Below are positions 51,528-63,159 of a stretch of 64,000 nt of DNA, one piece after another; the first letter of the stretch is position 1; each line of letters opens with the position of its first letter. The position numbers and the translations under genes were made by a program. Under the pieces are notes generated by a model. It searched no databases. It was not told the origin of the DNA and worked only from the letters and a program-made list of their open reading frames with translations. This DNA comes from Escarpia spicata (taxonomy: Eukaryota > Annelida > Polychaeta > Sabellida > Siboglinidae), in NCBI GenBank assembly GCA_963995525.1, contig OZ023210.1, positions 6,921,211 to 6,985,210 of the forward strand, given 5' to 3'.

Positions 51528-53190
51528 GCTGATGTGAAGGTCCTGGCTGGTGCCACAAGTGAACAACGTCCTGATCTGGATTTGGTGGGCCTCGTCGGCG
51601 TCTACAATGATGGGCTTCAAATGCTTATCGACCGACACACTCCTTCTGTCACCAGGCGCGTGAGAGATCGCCCTTCCGCACCGTTGATGTATGAGGAGGT
51701 CAGGGAGGCACGCCGCAAGAGGAGACGAGCTGAATGACGATGGAGAAAGACACACCTCACAGTGCACAGAGAGATCTTCGTCAAGGAAAGGGCTTCTGTG
51801 ACGTCGTGTGTCCATGCGGCCAAGAGACAATTCTACTATGACAAAGTCGACTCCGTAGTATCTTTCAGTAAACAGTTTTTCTCAGCGTCCAATGAACTTT
51901 TAGGAAGATCCAGAACAACACCCCTTCCATCTGATGTTCTATCTGATGTACTGCCACAGCGTTTCCGTGAGCTTTTCTCTCGTAAAATTATACTTTTACA
52001 TGATGATTTCAACTCTCGCTCATGTGAATAACCTACTTTTGTGGCGTACGATGGTCCCATGCTCTCTCATTTTGATCCCATTACAGAAAAGGGGATATCT
52101 GAGCTGATTGTTAAATCGCCAGCCAAGAGTTGTATGATGGACCCCATCCCAACCTTCTTCACAAAACAAATCTTATACCGATAATAACTGATATTGTCAA
52201 TGCATCTCTTACCACAGGTACCGTCCCTAAGCAGTTCAAGCAGGCAGTGGTTACACCAATTTTGAAGAAACCTGGGCTTGACAGAAATAATATGAAACAT
52301 GTTCGACCAATCTCTAATTTTCCATTCATCTCTAAGATTTTAGAGAAAGTTGTCTTGGGGCAGCTCCAAAACATCTGTCTGAAAACTGTGCTAATTGTTC
52401 TTGATGGTCTGTTGATGAAGGCGGATAAGAGGCTTGTTTCTTTGGTTGCCTTATTGGACCTCAGCGCAGCATTCAAAACGCTTGATCAGTTCATTCTCCC
52501 GAAGAGGTTAGAGGTTACTTTAGGGATAAGAAGCACAACTCTTGAATGGTTTGCATCCTATGTTAGTGATCGTTGTTAGTCTGTTGTTGTTGATGATGGT
52601 GCGTTGTCTGCCCCAAGTCAACTTGAGTTCGGAGTACCTCAGGGTTCCGTTTTGGGACCTGTCTTGTTTACGTTGTACTCCCAGCCCCTGTCAGATGTGA
52701 TTTCTGCTCATGAGTGCACTTTTTATAAGTATGCTGAGGAGCCGTCAAAAGGGCTCCTCCTAACGAGTTTTGTACAGTCGAGTCAAGCATTCATGCTTAC
52801 ATTGATGTTGTCTTATCTTGGATGAACAGCAATATGCTGATGTTGAACACTGACAAAACAGAAGTAATGACTGTTGGTGCTTCATCTCGTCTCAGATTGG
52901 TAGACAGTAATTCTGTAGACATCGGTGGTAGTAATATCCCCTTCAAAACTTCAGTAAAATACCTTGGAGTTAGAATTGATCATACACTCTCCTTGCAGGA
53001 ACAAATCAGCAGTGTTTGTCTTGCCTCTTTTCTTGAATTAAGACATATTGCGTCCATCCGGCCATATCTTTCTAAAAGCCCTTCTGCTAGACTAATCACT
53101 GCTTTAATAATGTCCCGTCTTGATTATTGCAATTCGGTTTTTAATGGTCTGCCTGCTAAACAGGTAAGTGTCAATGTAGTTTCGCGTGAA
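51528..53190 (+). mobile_element. LINE ORF2 RT relic (L2/Rex1-like), catalytic residues lost
   Basis: Plus-strand frames give a linker, FFTKQILIPIITDIVNASL, GTVPKQFKQAVVTPILKKPG, VRPISNFPFISKILEKVVL, LVALLDLSAAFKTLDQF, FGVPQGSVLGPVLFTLY, a box reading YKYAEEP in place of YADD, LNTDKTEVMTVG and RLDYCNSVFNGLPAKQ. The first catalytic Asp motif remains DLSAAFKTLD with Lys for Asp, and YADD is YAEE, so it cannot be active. It lies in opposite orientation between two pieces of another LINE. Confidence 0.88.
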
Positions 53191-53199
53191 TGTTTTTAC

Positions 53200-54530
53200 A
53201 CTCTTCTGTTGACTTATATATGTTCTTCGTGTCGCTTTGCTTTTGCAGCTCTTGTGCGACTGTTGCTTACTGCTTTTTCATCTCATTCCGCACTTGGATC
53301 CTGCCTAAGGGTTCTGCTGATACCAATTATTTCTGCTGCTTCTTCCGGAGGCCAACCATTTCTTGGCATTTTGATGTCAGTGTCTCTTTGATGTTCTGCC
53401 ACCGGCTGTTCAGGTCGATTGCTTCTTGGTGTAGCTCTTGTAGCACTTGGAATTTGTTTGCCAGGTTCAGTTTGTATTCCTTTCTTGTATGCGGATCTTT
53501 CAGGAGGCCGACCTTTTACCTATGTCTCTTTGTTGCTGTCTCCATCCAACATTTCTTCAGTTTGAGTTTCAGTGTAGCAATCAGCAGGTGGTGGTCGGAT
53601 GTAACGTTAGCTCACTTCATCACTTTAACATCTTAAAGCGACCTCCTGAATCTCTTGCCTATGCAGATGTGATCTATTTGGTTTTCTGTCACGTGATCTG
53701 GTGACACCCATGTAGCCTTGCGTATACTTTTGTTTGGGAAAATGCTGCTCCCGATGGCAATTTTCTTCATGGAACATGTGCCCGCACATATCTCCCCATT
53801 CTCGTTCATCTATCCAAATCCATGGGTTCCCATCACTTGTTCATTTCCCGTTCTGTCCATTCCAATCTTCGCATTGAAATTTCCCATGAGGATGTTGATA
53901 TATTTCTCTGGACACTTGTCTAGGATGCTTTGTAGTCTGTTGTAGAATTGGTCCATGGTTTCTTCATAACTGTCGTTCGTTGGTGCGTAACACTGGGTGT
54001 CATTCATCTGGATTTTCTTTTTCTTTGTTCTAAAGGATGTTGTGTTGATTCTTGGCCCATGAGCTTCCCATCCTATCAGTGCCCTCTGTGCCAATATGTG
54101 CCAATATCGATAGGATGAGTGCTACCCCTTCAACGTGAGCTGCATTTTCTTCTTCATGTCCCGAGAAGAGCAGTATCCCTCCAGTAAGTAGCAATCTCTA
54201 TCCGGACTGTGTCCATTTTGTCTCATTGATTCCCAGTAGTGCAAGGTTGTAGTTCTTCATTTCTGCTGCTACCTGCTCAGTCTTTCCTGTCTGGTACTGG
54301 TCCTCACATTCCATGTTCCCAAGGTCGATAGAAGACTGCTCGGCTTCATAGCTTCCGTGGACTCCCTGCTTTTACCACACGGTGTCACAGTTCTTCGAGA
54401 CGAAGACCCTTCCTCTTCCAGGCATATGTCCTCATAAGTCTTCTTGTCGACGTTTCCGGAGCAAGTAGTTTCTGTAAGAAGTGGGGTGCTAGTCCCACGC
54501 TCAACCCTCTAACTTTCTCATCCTAGATTG
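53200..54530 (-). mobile_element. LINE endonuclease region (fourth family)
   Basis: On the minus strand: the APE-type endonuclease motifs YAPTNDSYEETMDQFYNRLQ, INILMGNFNAKIGMDRTGNE and VMGTHGFG, then a region coding QVTENQIDH-like and VGLLKDPxTRKEYKLNLANK, ending at ETLTSKCQEMVGLRK near 53320. The RT is missing between here and the C-terminus at 50990-51290. Confidence 0.85.
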
Positions 54531-54941
54531 TTAGATGTTGCTACTGTGATGTATAAAACCCTGACGTCACAGGTGCCTACTCTTCCCAGTTAGCGCCGCT
54601 CAGTAACAAATGCATTTTGGTTAACGGTTTGGTAGCGTTTGTAATTATATTTTCTCAGCTGACCTTGCCACTTTTTGTGATGTACTTTGTGTTATGTATA
54701 TTGTGCTATGTTTATATATGCAGGTATATATATATATATGTGTGTATATGTATTGTTTAGCTTGTATTAACTATTAATATCGACATGCGTGTGCGACATC
54801 CTCGCGCGCCAGGGGGCGTTGCTGATTACATCACTCTCAGTAGGATGTCTGCCAGGAGTGTATTATGTTGTCATCACCCCTGGCTTGCGGGGACGTTGTT
54901 GAACTGTGTTTACTACACGACTTCTCGGTGTGTTACTCTAG
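54531..54941. other. Intron end with (TA)n tract and dispersed repeat
   Basis: 54720-54750 TA/TG tract; 54798-54845 matches the dispersed repeat at 8961-9010. The 3' splice site TGTTACTCTAG ends at 54941. Confidence 0.5.
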
Positions 54942-55105
54942 GCGTGTTCCTATGAGTTGAACGACGGACCGGCTCGATCTGGTTCCGACGGAGCAGGTGA
55001 GGACGCCGACTATATATTGTACGTGTCGGCCAACATGACAGCCGTCTGTACTTTCGGCGCACACGCCCACGCCAACTACTGCCAGCTTGAACGGTCTTTC
55101 GACAG
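54942..55105 (+). CDS. LMLN-like: Leishmanolysin-like metallopeptidase, catalytic-domain exon
   Basis: Encodes ACSYELNDGPARSGSDGAGE followed by DADYILYVSANMTAVCTFGA and HAHANYCQLERSFDR. DADxxLYVSA and the ANYCQLE-x3-DR pattern are strongly conserved in M8 peptidases just before the zinc site. Acceptor CTCTAG at 54941; donor AG|GTCTCG at 55106. Two bases (AG) remain and join G of the next exon to give Arg. Confidence 0.93.
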
Positions 55106-55302
55106 GTCTCGTCGCCTTTGCTATTAGTTGCTGGTCTCTTCTTCATATTATGATCATTAGCTCATCTCTCCATCTTAGCCACATGTGTGTGGCTAGCGTG
55201 TTATACAGCTTGTTTTTAGAAGAAGACAAAGTTTATTTGAGTCACCCCAGATACATAATTAAGCAATGTTACATCGGTTTTGATTTGAAGAAAATGTGTA
55301 GG

Positions 55303-55376
<74 letters not shown>

Positions 55377-55400
55377 ATATATATATATATATATATATTA
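55303..55400. repeat. (TA)n with TG/TATG core
   Basis: Two TA tracts flanking TGTGTG and TATG repeats. Confidence 0.95.
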
Positions 55401-55559
55401 CATGTACATACATATAATTCATAACATTTAAACACATAGCACATATATACGGATATATCCGCCTACAATTTACAATTATCAAATAAAGACATAAATACAA
55501 TCATCAAACTTAATATCAATCGGGTGGGTGACTCATACTAAGACAAAAGTGTCGCTGTC

Positions 55560-56510
55560 ATAGGAGCCACCCCAATTTTGATGATGTCATTGCTCTATTA
55601 GCCATACGATATTTGTAGCTTACTGGTTTTGCAGACATGAGTACCAGTTTGGGAGTGTGCATATATAAATATATATTTGTAAAAAGTAAATACATTGTAA
55701 ATCCACGTAAACTAGGATTGTATATTTTATATTTGACTATTTCGGGCTTGCTATTAATAGTATGAGGCAAATTATATTTGAGACATTTCATTGCAAATTC
55801 ATGTTTTAAAAGTATAACTATTTTTGATGTTTCGAGTGTTGTAATTGTGCATATTAGCAAGTGAGGTAATATTCCAGTTTAATAAGTAAACTGGCAAGTC
55901 TTTGTGTATGTATTTAAAATAAAAGTTGAATTCTTGCAAATTTAAGATATGTTCTACTTTTAACAAATGAAGTTCTTTAAAATATGTTTCAGTACGGGAA
56001 TTATAATTGTTTAAGGTTATTATTCGCACGGCTTTTTTGAAGTTTAAAAAAATTTATTTCCTTTATATCCCCATGCCATTAAGCAATAGTGAATATGAGA
56101 TAATATTAACGAGTTATATAATATAACTATTATTCCTAAAGGTAGTAAATGTTTAGTCGGCTTAAAATTCCAATTGTTTGGAACACTTGTTAGATATTTT
56201 TCAGTATGTTTTTTTAGTTTAAGTTAGTGTCCAAGGTCAATCCTAAAAAATTCAATTCTTTCGCTTTTTCAATATTGACATTGTCTATTTTTAACGTAGG
56301 AGTATGTGTGTGTTTATTAGGCATGCGAAAAACCATGTATTTTGTTTTGTTTAAGAGTTTGTTTATATTTAACCATTCAGAAACTTTCGACAGTTTTACA
56401 TTTATACTGGTTTGAGTGCTTTTATTGTATGTGTTATCAGAAAACGTTCTTAACGTGCTAGATAAAGTTGTATCATCAGCATACATGATGAAATCAAACA
56501 TGTTACTGGT
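55560..56510 (-). mobile_element. LINE RT relic, same family as 12701-13860
   Basis: On the minus strand: DFIMYADDTTLSSTLRTF (YADD intact), NKTKYMVFRMPNKHTHT, VNIEKAKELNFLGLTLDTNL, LYNSLILSHIHYCLMAWG-like sequence, then EHILNLQEFNFYFKYIHKDL, ANMHNYNTRNIKN and EFAMKCLKYNLPHTINSKPE. One element with a few frameshifts, 5'-truncated before the YADD block at about 56510. Confidence 0.88.
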
Positions 56511-56681
56511 TTCTGAAAAGTCATTAACGTTCGACTCCTCTTTCTTCCTTTTCTTTGATACAGGTCCTCAGGTTCTCTGTCTGTTCCCCTCACTGTTCTG
56601 GCACTGCTGTCTCCACCATCCATCTCCACTCCTCTCTCAATCCCTCCAAGTCTCACTTTATACAACCCTCACATCTGAGTG

Positions 56682-56766
56682 CGGGCGGGCGGGCGGGCGG
56701 GCGGGTGGGCGGGCGGGCGGGCGGGCGGGCGGGCGGGCGGGCGGGCGGGCGGGCGGGCGGGCGGGC
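56682..56766. repeat. (GGGC)n tetranucleotide repeat
   Basis: About 21 copies of GCGG in AT-rich surroundings. Confidence 0.97.
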
Positions 56767-57295
56767 GATAATAGCCAGTTATTTAGTCCATTAATAAAAA
56801 GAAGGCAATGTTTACTAACCTGACTGCGGACATTATTCCAACCATTCGCATAGTACATATTTCGGACATCAGAGAAGCAAATTGATTTGCGATGGACTAA
56901 ACGAGTTGCGGAAGTAGGTTTAGAGAGAGAAAGACATTCTGTTCCTCTACACTGACGTGTCCAGCCTAGTATAATCATTTGTAAGAAGAAACCTGATGTG
57001 TTGAACGTGGGGAAATAGGACATCATTGAACATCAAACATCATTGCAATTAACTCAGCCCGCCTAAGCGTTATTGCCAATAAATCCACTTTTAAAATGGA
57101 CGTTTTGTTTATTATTTGAATATGTTCCTTCCTTGGTCGTACCTTCCAAATTGCGAACGTTGTTACGGGCTTATTAAACACAATTTGGCGCGCTGTGTAC
57201 CTTCAACATAATCAATAAAGTACACCATATTAATTGACAAATTACTGCCTACTTTTAATACTCACTCGTAATCATTTGTGGAATCACGCACTCTT
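56767..57295. other. Intron sequence, nothing recognised
   Basis: No frame or repeat of note. Confidence 0.4.
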
Positions 57296-57627
57296 GGAGC
57301 GCAGTAGCGCAGCAGTTAGAGCTTCGGACTCTCGACTGAGAGAACCTGGGTTCGAATCCTGTGCGGTGGTGTCGAACATTGGGCAAGTTTGTTTACTCTA
57401 CGTTGCTTCAGTTCACTCAGCTGCATGGATGAGTACCTGGCTATAGACAGTGGTGGGTATTTGTATACGAATACTCTTCGCGCATTAATTACAGCGTGGC
57501 TGAACGCTTCCCAGGGAAGTTGAGATGGTGTTCGATTGAACAGGTCTGCCAGGGATTAAAGTGTAATGCGCTTTGAGCAGTCCTGAGGACTGGATACTGC
57601 GCTATATAAGAACTTACCGTTTTTAAC
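57296..57627 (+). mobile_element. tRNA-derived SINE, full length
   Basis: A box-like TAGCGCAGCAGTTAGAGC, B box GGTTCGAATCC (57350-57360), then a conserved body shared with 10355-10620 (TTCACTCAGCTGCATGGATG, GACAGTGGTGGGTATTTG, GCGCATTAATTACAGCGTGG) and a tail GCGCTTTGAGCAGTCCTGAG ending in GCGCTATATAAGAACTTACC. The tail style is typical of SINEs mobilised by a LINE partner. Ends 45 bases before a coding exon. Confidence 0.9.
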
Positions 57628-57672
57628 TTTCACTATCCTACGAACCCATTCTGTTGTTTTCTACTTCTGCAG

Positions 57673-57778
57673 GCCCGTCGCAGGAAACATCAATATCTGT
57701 CCAGGCGACATCGGTCGACTGGAGATAGATCGCGAATTAGATATAGCGACTGTGAAGCACGAGATGTTTCATGCGTTG
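57673..57778 (+). CDS. LMLN-like: Leishmanolysin-like metallopeptidase, zinc-site exon (HExxH)
   Basis: Acceptor ACTTCTGCAG at 57663-57672; donor TTG|GTCAGT at 57778/57779. First base completes Arg, then 35 codons: PVAGNINICPGDIGRLEIDR followed by ELDIATVKHEMFHAL. HEMFH is the HExxH zinc site with the catalytic Glu; the third His and the Met-turn are expected far downstream and are not in the window. The phase-0 end joins GFNPNLYSYYRD of the next exon, as in the family (HALGFxxxLYxFYRD). Confidence 0.95.
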
Positions 57779-57865
57779 GTCAGTACGCTCCGAACGTACT
57801 CTAATCCGCGTACTCTTGCTTCTATATTACAAAAGAGTACGGTTCTCTGTCTGTGTGTTTGTGTG

Positions 57866-57962
57866 TCTGTTTGTTTGTTTGTTTGTTTGTTTGTTTGTTT
57901 GTTTGTTTGTTTGTTTGTTTGTTTGTTTGTTTGTTTGTTTGTTTGTTTGTTTGTTTGTTTGC
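57866..57962. repeat. (GTTT)n microsatellite
   Basis: About 24 GTTT units starting 88 bases after the zinc-site exon. Confidence 0.97.
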
Positions 57963-58139
57963 TTGTGGACTCATATCTCCATTAGTTTGCATGTATGGGG
58001 CTGAAATTTTGTATGTGATTATGAAGCTGGCCGATTAGACTGGTATGTGGATTTATATATTTTAAAATTCGTTCGGGGGTGGGGATCTTGATGGGTCACG
58101 ATCTTGAAATGGAACTTATCTCAGTCAGTTGTGCATGTG

Positions 58140-58672
58140 TGGGGCCGACAGGCTGTGTGCGATCTAACGGGCCCATTGGGTGGGGCTGACAGGCTGTGTG
58201 CGATCTAACGGGCCCATTGGGTGGGGCTGACAGGCTGTGTGCGATCTAACGGGCCCATTGGGTGGGGCTGACAGGCTGTGTGCGATCTAACGGGCCCATT
58301 GGGTGGGGCTGACAGGCTGTGTGCGATCTAACGGGCCCATTGGGTGGGGCTGACAGGCTGTGTGCGATCTAACGGGCCCATTGGGTGGGGCTGACAGGCT
58401 GTGTGCGATCTAACGGGCCCATTGGGTGGGGCTGACAGGCTGTGTGCGATCTAACGGGCCCATTGGGTGGGGCTGACAGGCTGTGTGCGATCTAACGGGC
58501 CCATTGGGTGGGGCTGACAGGCTGTGTGCGATCTAACGGGCCCATTGGGTGGGGCTGACAGGCTGTGTGCGATCTAACGGGCCCATTGGGTGGGGCTGAC
58601 AGGCTGTGTGCGATCTAACGGGCCCATTGGGTGGGGCTGACAGGCTGTGTGCGATCTAACGGGCCCATTGGG
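58140..58672. repeat. 41-bp tandem array, 13 nearly identical copies
   Basis: The unit contains GGGGCTGACAGGCTGTGTGC then GATCTAACGGGCCCATTGGG. The phase is exact: CGATCT at 58160, 58201 and 58242 and onward every 41 bases. Only the first and last copies differ, implying recent amplification. It lies in the intron after the zinc-site exon. Confidence 0.98.
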
Positions 58673-58994
58673 GTGGTTCATAGATTCATCATTTGTTTAG
58701 AAATTCATCATGGGCTTCAGGGATCTCGGTGTCACATACATATGACAGCATTTCCCCCATGGCAACGCAGGGTAACTCGACTAGTACCCAATAGTTACAC
58801 GCTCCAAGCAATACGTTATTTATAACATTAATTCATTATGCAATAACTCAACCATGTATATTTGGTGACATATGTTGCTGATCCAACAATTTGACGATTT
58901 TATTTCCTAAGATGCGCATGCGTTTAATGTATGTCGGTATATAATAATTTTGAAATAAAGTTGTTCAATTTAACCATACCAATTTCTAACCAAG
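58673..58994. other. Intron sequence, nothing recognised
   Basis: No frame or repeat of note. Confidence 0.35.
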
Positions 58995-59066
58995 AACACG
59001 CACACACGCATACACGCACACACGCACACACGCACACACGCACACACGCACACACGCACACACGCA
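58995..59066. repeat. (CACACG)n repeat
   Basis: About nine 8-base CGCACACA units, same register as at 49546-49668. Confidence 0.95.
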
Positions 59067-60071
59067 TTTATATAGATATTGCAGTTGTGAGAGTATTAAT
59101 TTCATGGTCAAAGTTGCAAAAACAAAGCGCCAAGGAAAAGTTGTAATTAAGTGGCGTTTAGAATCTGTTTTTCAGGCAATTAATACATAAACGTAAATTC
59201 CACCCTTTGTAACTTCAGGTACAGCCTTCTGAAACTCGTGTGTGTGTTCGTCGAAAAAACCCGCTAGCACGCCTACAACATGCGAAACTGGCGGAGTTAT
59301 GTTGGATAGACAAACATACAACAGAAACCCACGCTTTGTTTTCTAATATAAATGGTCCATGTTTGCCCGACAGTGTCGTATTTTCTGAGAAATGTTTATT
59401 CGGGGTTGATTTTAAGCGACACGAATACATTAAAAGTACTTGCGGTTTGTTTTGTAGGACAGAAAGCGTTATCTTCAAGCGCTAAACACAGAGGATTCGT
59501 GTTTTTATTTTAGTGCTCGTATCAAATTTAAATTACAATGCCTTCAAGTTATGATGCGGTTGGATGCACCAGTCGTCGGTCAAAGGGGTGTACCATTTGA
59601 TTTTATAGAATACAATTACAAATGAATGGCGATAAATGAGTTAAATTGATCTACAATGAACTCACAAGGCATCTAACCAAATCAACTTATTCATTCATAT
59701 ATATTGTAGTATTATGAACAATGTGTAAAAACAAACAATACATAGATTATCTTTAAGAATTGACAGATCCGCTACGTCGCGGTTTGCACACGTCATAATA
59801 AAAATGATGCGCGGGACCTCCATCAAGTTTTGCCATGCCAAAATGTTGTTAACGGTTATATACGTGAATTAAATTACTATTGTTGCATGACAATTCATAA
59901 ATCAAACAATCCCGCATACAATTGTCACTCACTTTATACACTTCGCCTTATGTTTTTTTCGAAATCACCACGTGTTCGGCATCCATTTTTGATGGCTTGA
60001 CAGAGTTTTTGCAAGGCAACAGGTCACGTGATGGTTATGTCAATTGAAATGTTAAATCTGCTGTCTTACAG
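59067..60071. other. Intron sequence, unassigned frames
   Basis: Open frames exist on both strands at 59215-59485, but neither protein shows a motif I recognise. Confidence 0.3.
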
Positions 60072-60169
60072 GGATTCAATCCGAATCTGTACAGTTACTA
60101 TCGTGATGTCAACGGCGATGCAACAACGAGACGAGAAGACATCACCGGCTTGCCCGTAGAGCCTCCGCC
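60072..60169 (+). CDS. LMLN-like: Leishmanolysin-like metallopeptidase, exon after the zinc site
   Basis: Acceptor TGTCTTACAG|G (AG at 60070-60071), donor GCC|GTAAGT at 60169/60170. Encodes GFNPNLYSYYRDVNGDATTR followed by REDITGLPVEPP and leaves two bases. GFxxxLYxxYRDxxGxxxTxR is the conserved helix after HExxH. The gene continues to the right of the window; the following exon was not found before 64000. Confidence 0.93.
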
Positions 60170-60479
60170 GTAAGTCACTGTTCCATCTATATTATGTACA
60201 TCGAAGCTGCTTCGTCAGTTCGTTTGCCCATCGCCAATCCGGTTCTTTTATGTCCAGATGTGAAGTGTGTTGATAGATTAAGTAAGGCAAATACTGGCGT
60301 GAAATCTTGGGTTCGGTTCATTATGGATATCAGTGCAGACATTTCGGAAAATTCGTGGAAGGATTGAAGAGATAAGTATTGCACAGTAAACAGTCTTCTT
60401 GAAAACTATATGGTGACCAGTGTAAACATAGTTGACTAAACGATTTTGAATAGCTAATTACATTATTATCATTATTATT

Positions 60480-61860
60480 ATTCAATAACTTCTGAAATGG
60501 CGCCTTGCAAGCGGTAAGTCAAGGCAAAGCGACACTTGGTGTGCGATGACTGCCACAGCTGGGAGGATTTAGCCTTGCCCGGCTGTGAGAAATCATGGGG
60601 AAATACTAAGGAAGAGGGATTCACCTTTCAGTGCGTGGGTTGTTGGGAGGGGGACTATCTGCTGTAGGAGGTAGTTAGGTTGGCATATATTGTGAATGGG
60701 ATGGAGATGAGAATTAGCAAGGACAGGTGGAATCGAGAGAGACGACAGGGAGAGAGTTGGGAATACTGTGAGACTAAAGGAGCAGAGTAGTGGCAAGAAG
60801 ACTGAAGAAAGGAGACTGAGAGGAGGGAAGGTGATTGGAGGGGAAGAAATTGGAGAATCGACGGCACACGACGAAACGTGACAGGCGTGAAGGGAAGGTG
60901 ACCGGGGAGAAAGTGACCGTAGAGAAGGAGGTAGAAGGGAAAACGTGACGGGAGAGGAGAGAAGAAAATGCGACAGGAGGAAAGCTAACGGGACGAAAGG
61001 AAGTGAGAGTAAATGTGACAGAAAAGAAGTCGATAAAAGGGACGATGACAGAAGGAACTTTGACAAGAGAAAAAGCGACAGGAAAGAATGGAACCGACGA
61101 GAATGTGATAGGAGAGAAGACGACAGGGGGAAGACAACAGTCAGACAGATGCAAACCAGAGAAGGAGCTATTCTGAGGCAGTGATTGAGTGAGGGGGCAA
61201 TGAAAAAGAGAGGGTGTTCATCTGCGACTCTATTCTGAGAAAGACACTAAGCGAGAGGGAGGACGTCGTTGTTTGTTTACCGGGACCTAGGATAGAACAT
61301 GTTACTGAAAGGATAAAGAAGGTATTGGGGCATGGCAAGGGAGGGTCTATACATAAGGACAAATAATGCAGACAGGGAGGGAACAACTGGGATAGTACAC
61401 ACGTACAGACAGTTAGAGAGGAAGTTAAAGAAGAGAAAAGTTCAACAGATTATTCTCGCACGAATTTTGCCAGTAACTGCAACATGTTGGCGATCACCGC
61501 ACTAGTTGAGCAGATGTGTGAAGAAGAGGTGGGATTCATAGATTTATGGGGATACTTTGTTGGGAGGGAAGATAGGTACATGAGAAGTGACCTCCATCTA
61601 AGTGGAAAGGGGCAGCAGTTTTCTCAGAGAACCTGCTGCGATATGTTGATAGTGGGAACACTTGCATTTATTTATACTAGATGCGTAGGATTCAGAGAGA
61701 AGCCTGAAACTGGAATGTTTAGGAAAGATAGATTAAGAAGAAGGGGAGGTGGAGTTATTTTATATATTAAAGAATCTATCTAAGCTTGTGAAATAAAATT
61801 AGAAAGAGTAACAGATTGTGAAGAAGCTGTTTGGTGTAACATAGTTACAGGAAACTCAAC
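60480..61860 (+). mobile_element. CR1-like LINE, 5' part: ORF1 (PHD plus SGNH esterase) and start of ORF2 endonuclease
   Basis: From 60520 the frame encodes KRHLVCDDCHSWEDLALPGC, then KEEGFTFQCVGCWEGDYLL: a PHD-like pattern of C-x2-C and C-x2-C. A GA-rich linker (60680-61190) follows. From about 61205 to 61630 in changing frames come VFICDSILRK (GDS-like block), VVVCLPGPRIEHVTERIKKV, NNADREG, and VGFIDLWGYFVGREDRYMRS with DLHLSGKG (D-x2-H block), i.e. an SGNH esterase. GMFRKDRLRRRGGGVILYIK at 61710-61780 starts the ORF2 endonuclease. PHD plus esterase is known for CR1-clade ORF1. Frameshifts make it inactive. Probably the 5' end of the family whose 3' parts are at 27590, 37956 and 63160. Confidence 0.82.
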
Positions 61861-62365
61861 GTTAACGGTTGAGTTAGTTTATTGAAGTCCAGTAGACATG
61901 CTAAGTGCCGTTTCACTTCAAGTCATGATGCAAAGGTCCTCTTTGGTATGGAAGTTCCTTAGGGCCATAGGAAAATTTACCCAAAGACAAAAGTTGTATC
62001 GTAAAAACTAGCCGACTCATAGACCATGAACTGTATGTAATAAAAACTATTATGACACATCTTTTTCAGCTAATTTGAGGTACTGAACTCATTTCTAGGA
62101 TCGATTTTGGATTTGGAATGCATTTAAATGTCAAATCTTGGAAATATTATACAAATAAAATTGATATTTTATGAAGTTGATGAAAACATAAATTAGAGGC
62201 ATTTTGATAACATTTATGGGAAAGGAATCTAAACTTGTCCACTAATGATAGAAACTCCAAAATAACTTTCGAAATGGCTTTCTCATGCTAAATTTCGTTG
62301 AAAATGAGCTATCGCATTCTCCAGAATTATTCATCACATCTGCAGAAGTCGGTACTTTCACCAGG
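61861..62365. other. Spacer, no gene recognised
   Basis: AT-rich sequence between the LINE and the gene fragment; it may be a diverged continuation of either. Confidence 0.35.
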
Positions 62366-63150
62366 TGTTAGTAACTGCTCTCTGTGTGCTTATGAAGAAG
62401 GCTTATGGTTGGTATGTTGATAAGGCGACGAACGATGATAATGTTGGTGTCTTATACGGAGTCGCATGACCTCATCGCTCTGCCCTTTGATGAATGGCTC
62501 AAGCAGCAGTGTGCCTCACAGCCCCGAGCAGATTACTTGTCCAAGTCCATGGAGGTGGATCTTCTCATTCTTCACTTTGTAAGTCAAGACTTCTCGCTCT
62601 ACGTGGAGACTCTTGATTCTCTTATGCCGTGGGTCATCGCACTGGATCATACCCACTATGCTCGGAACCTGCCCATCCATCTCCACGACATCGACTGGCT
62701 CAAGAATCATGCTGGTGTCATCGAAAACCTATATGACCCACACACTGTTCGCCGTGAGCAGATCGTTCGCCCTGAGATGGCTCGTCTAGCCAGGGAATTT
62801 GAGGGCACAAATTAGTCGGATGCACCATGAACAGTACCCCAAGTTCCAAGCTGACTACAAGTCTGATGTGCTGGCTCTGGTAGATTGCTTTGAGGAGCTG
62901 GGAAACCCCTTCATGGAGGACCGCCGTGAGTTGCTGAACCAGGACCAGTCAATCTTCATGCCTCCAGACGTGGTAGACAAAGTGAGGAAGGTGAAGGACA
63001 TTGGATTACAGAGATACAAAGCAGGTGTCGAGAAGAGAGCTACTCACTGCTCCAATACCACACACCAAGCTGAAGCTGTTCAAGGCTTCATTCTCACAAC
63101 CACGCCGGAAATCAGAGGTGGCCACTGTCAAGGATCTATAAGCCAATGAG
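62366..63150 (+). pseudogene. Fragment of a multicopy uncharacterised gene family
   Basis: Plus-strand frames from 62366 give LVTALCVLMKKAYGWYVD, then SHDLIALPFDEWLKQQCASQ with YLSKSMEVDLLILHFV, FSLYVETLDSLMPWVIALDH, HYARNLPIHLHDIDWLKN and, after a stop or frameshift at 62815, MHHEQYPKFQADYKSDVLAL with EELGNPFMEDRRELLNQDQS. The MPWxxALDHxHYARNLPVHLxDM motif recurs in a large repeated family in mollusc genomes, related in architecture to the gene at 31990-36650 (MLPYFFCHWNYAR). The fragment has no start and is cut by the CR1-like LINE at about 63160. Confidence 0.6.
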
Positions 63151-63159
63151 ACCCAGATT

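Noticed and set aside
57296..57372. A tRNA gene with B box GGTTCGAATCC
   Set aside because: The acceptor arms do not pair and the sequence continues into a SINE body shared with 10355-10620.
59215..59485. Overlapping frames on both strands within the leishmanolysin-like intron
   Set aside because: Neither resembles an M8 exon and no suitable splice sites in phase were seen.
60593..61154. Minus-strand frames of 126-157 codons rich in Ser/Leu/Pro
   Set aside because: They are the antisense of the GA-rich linker of the LINE ORF1.
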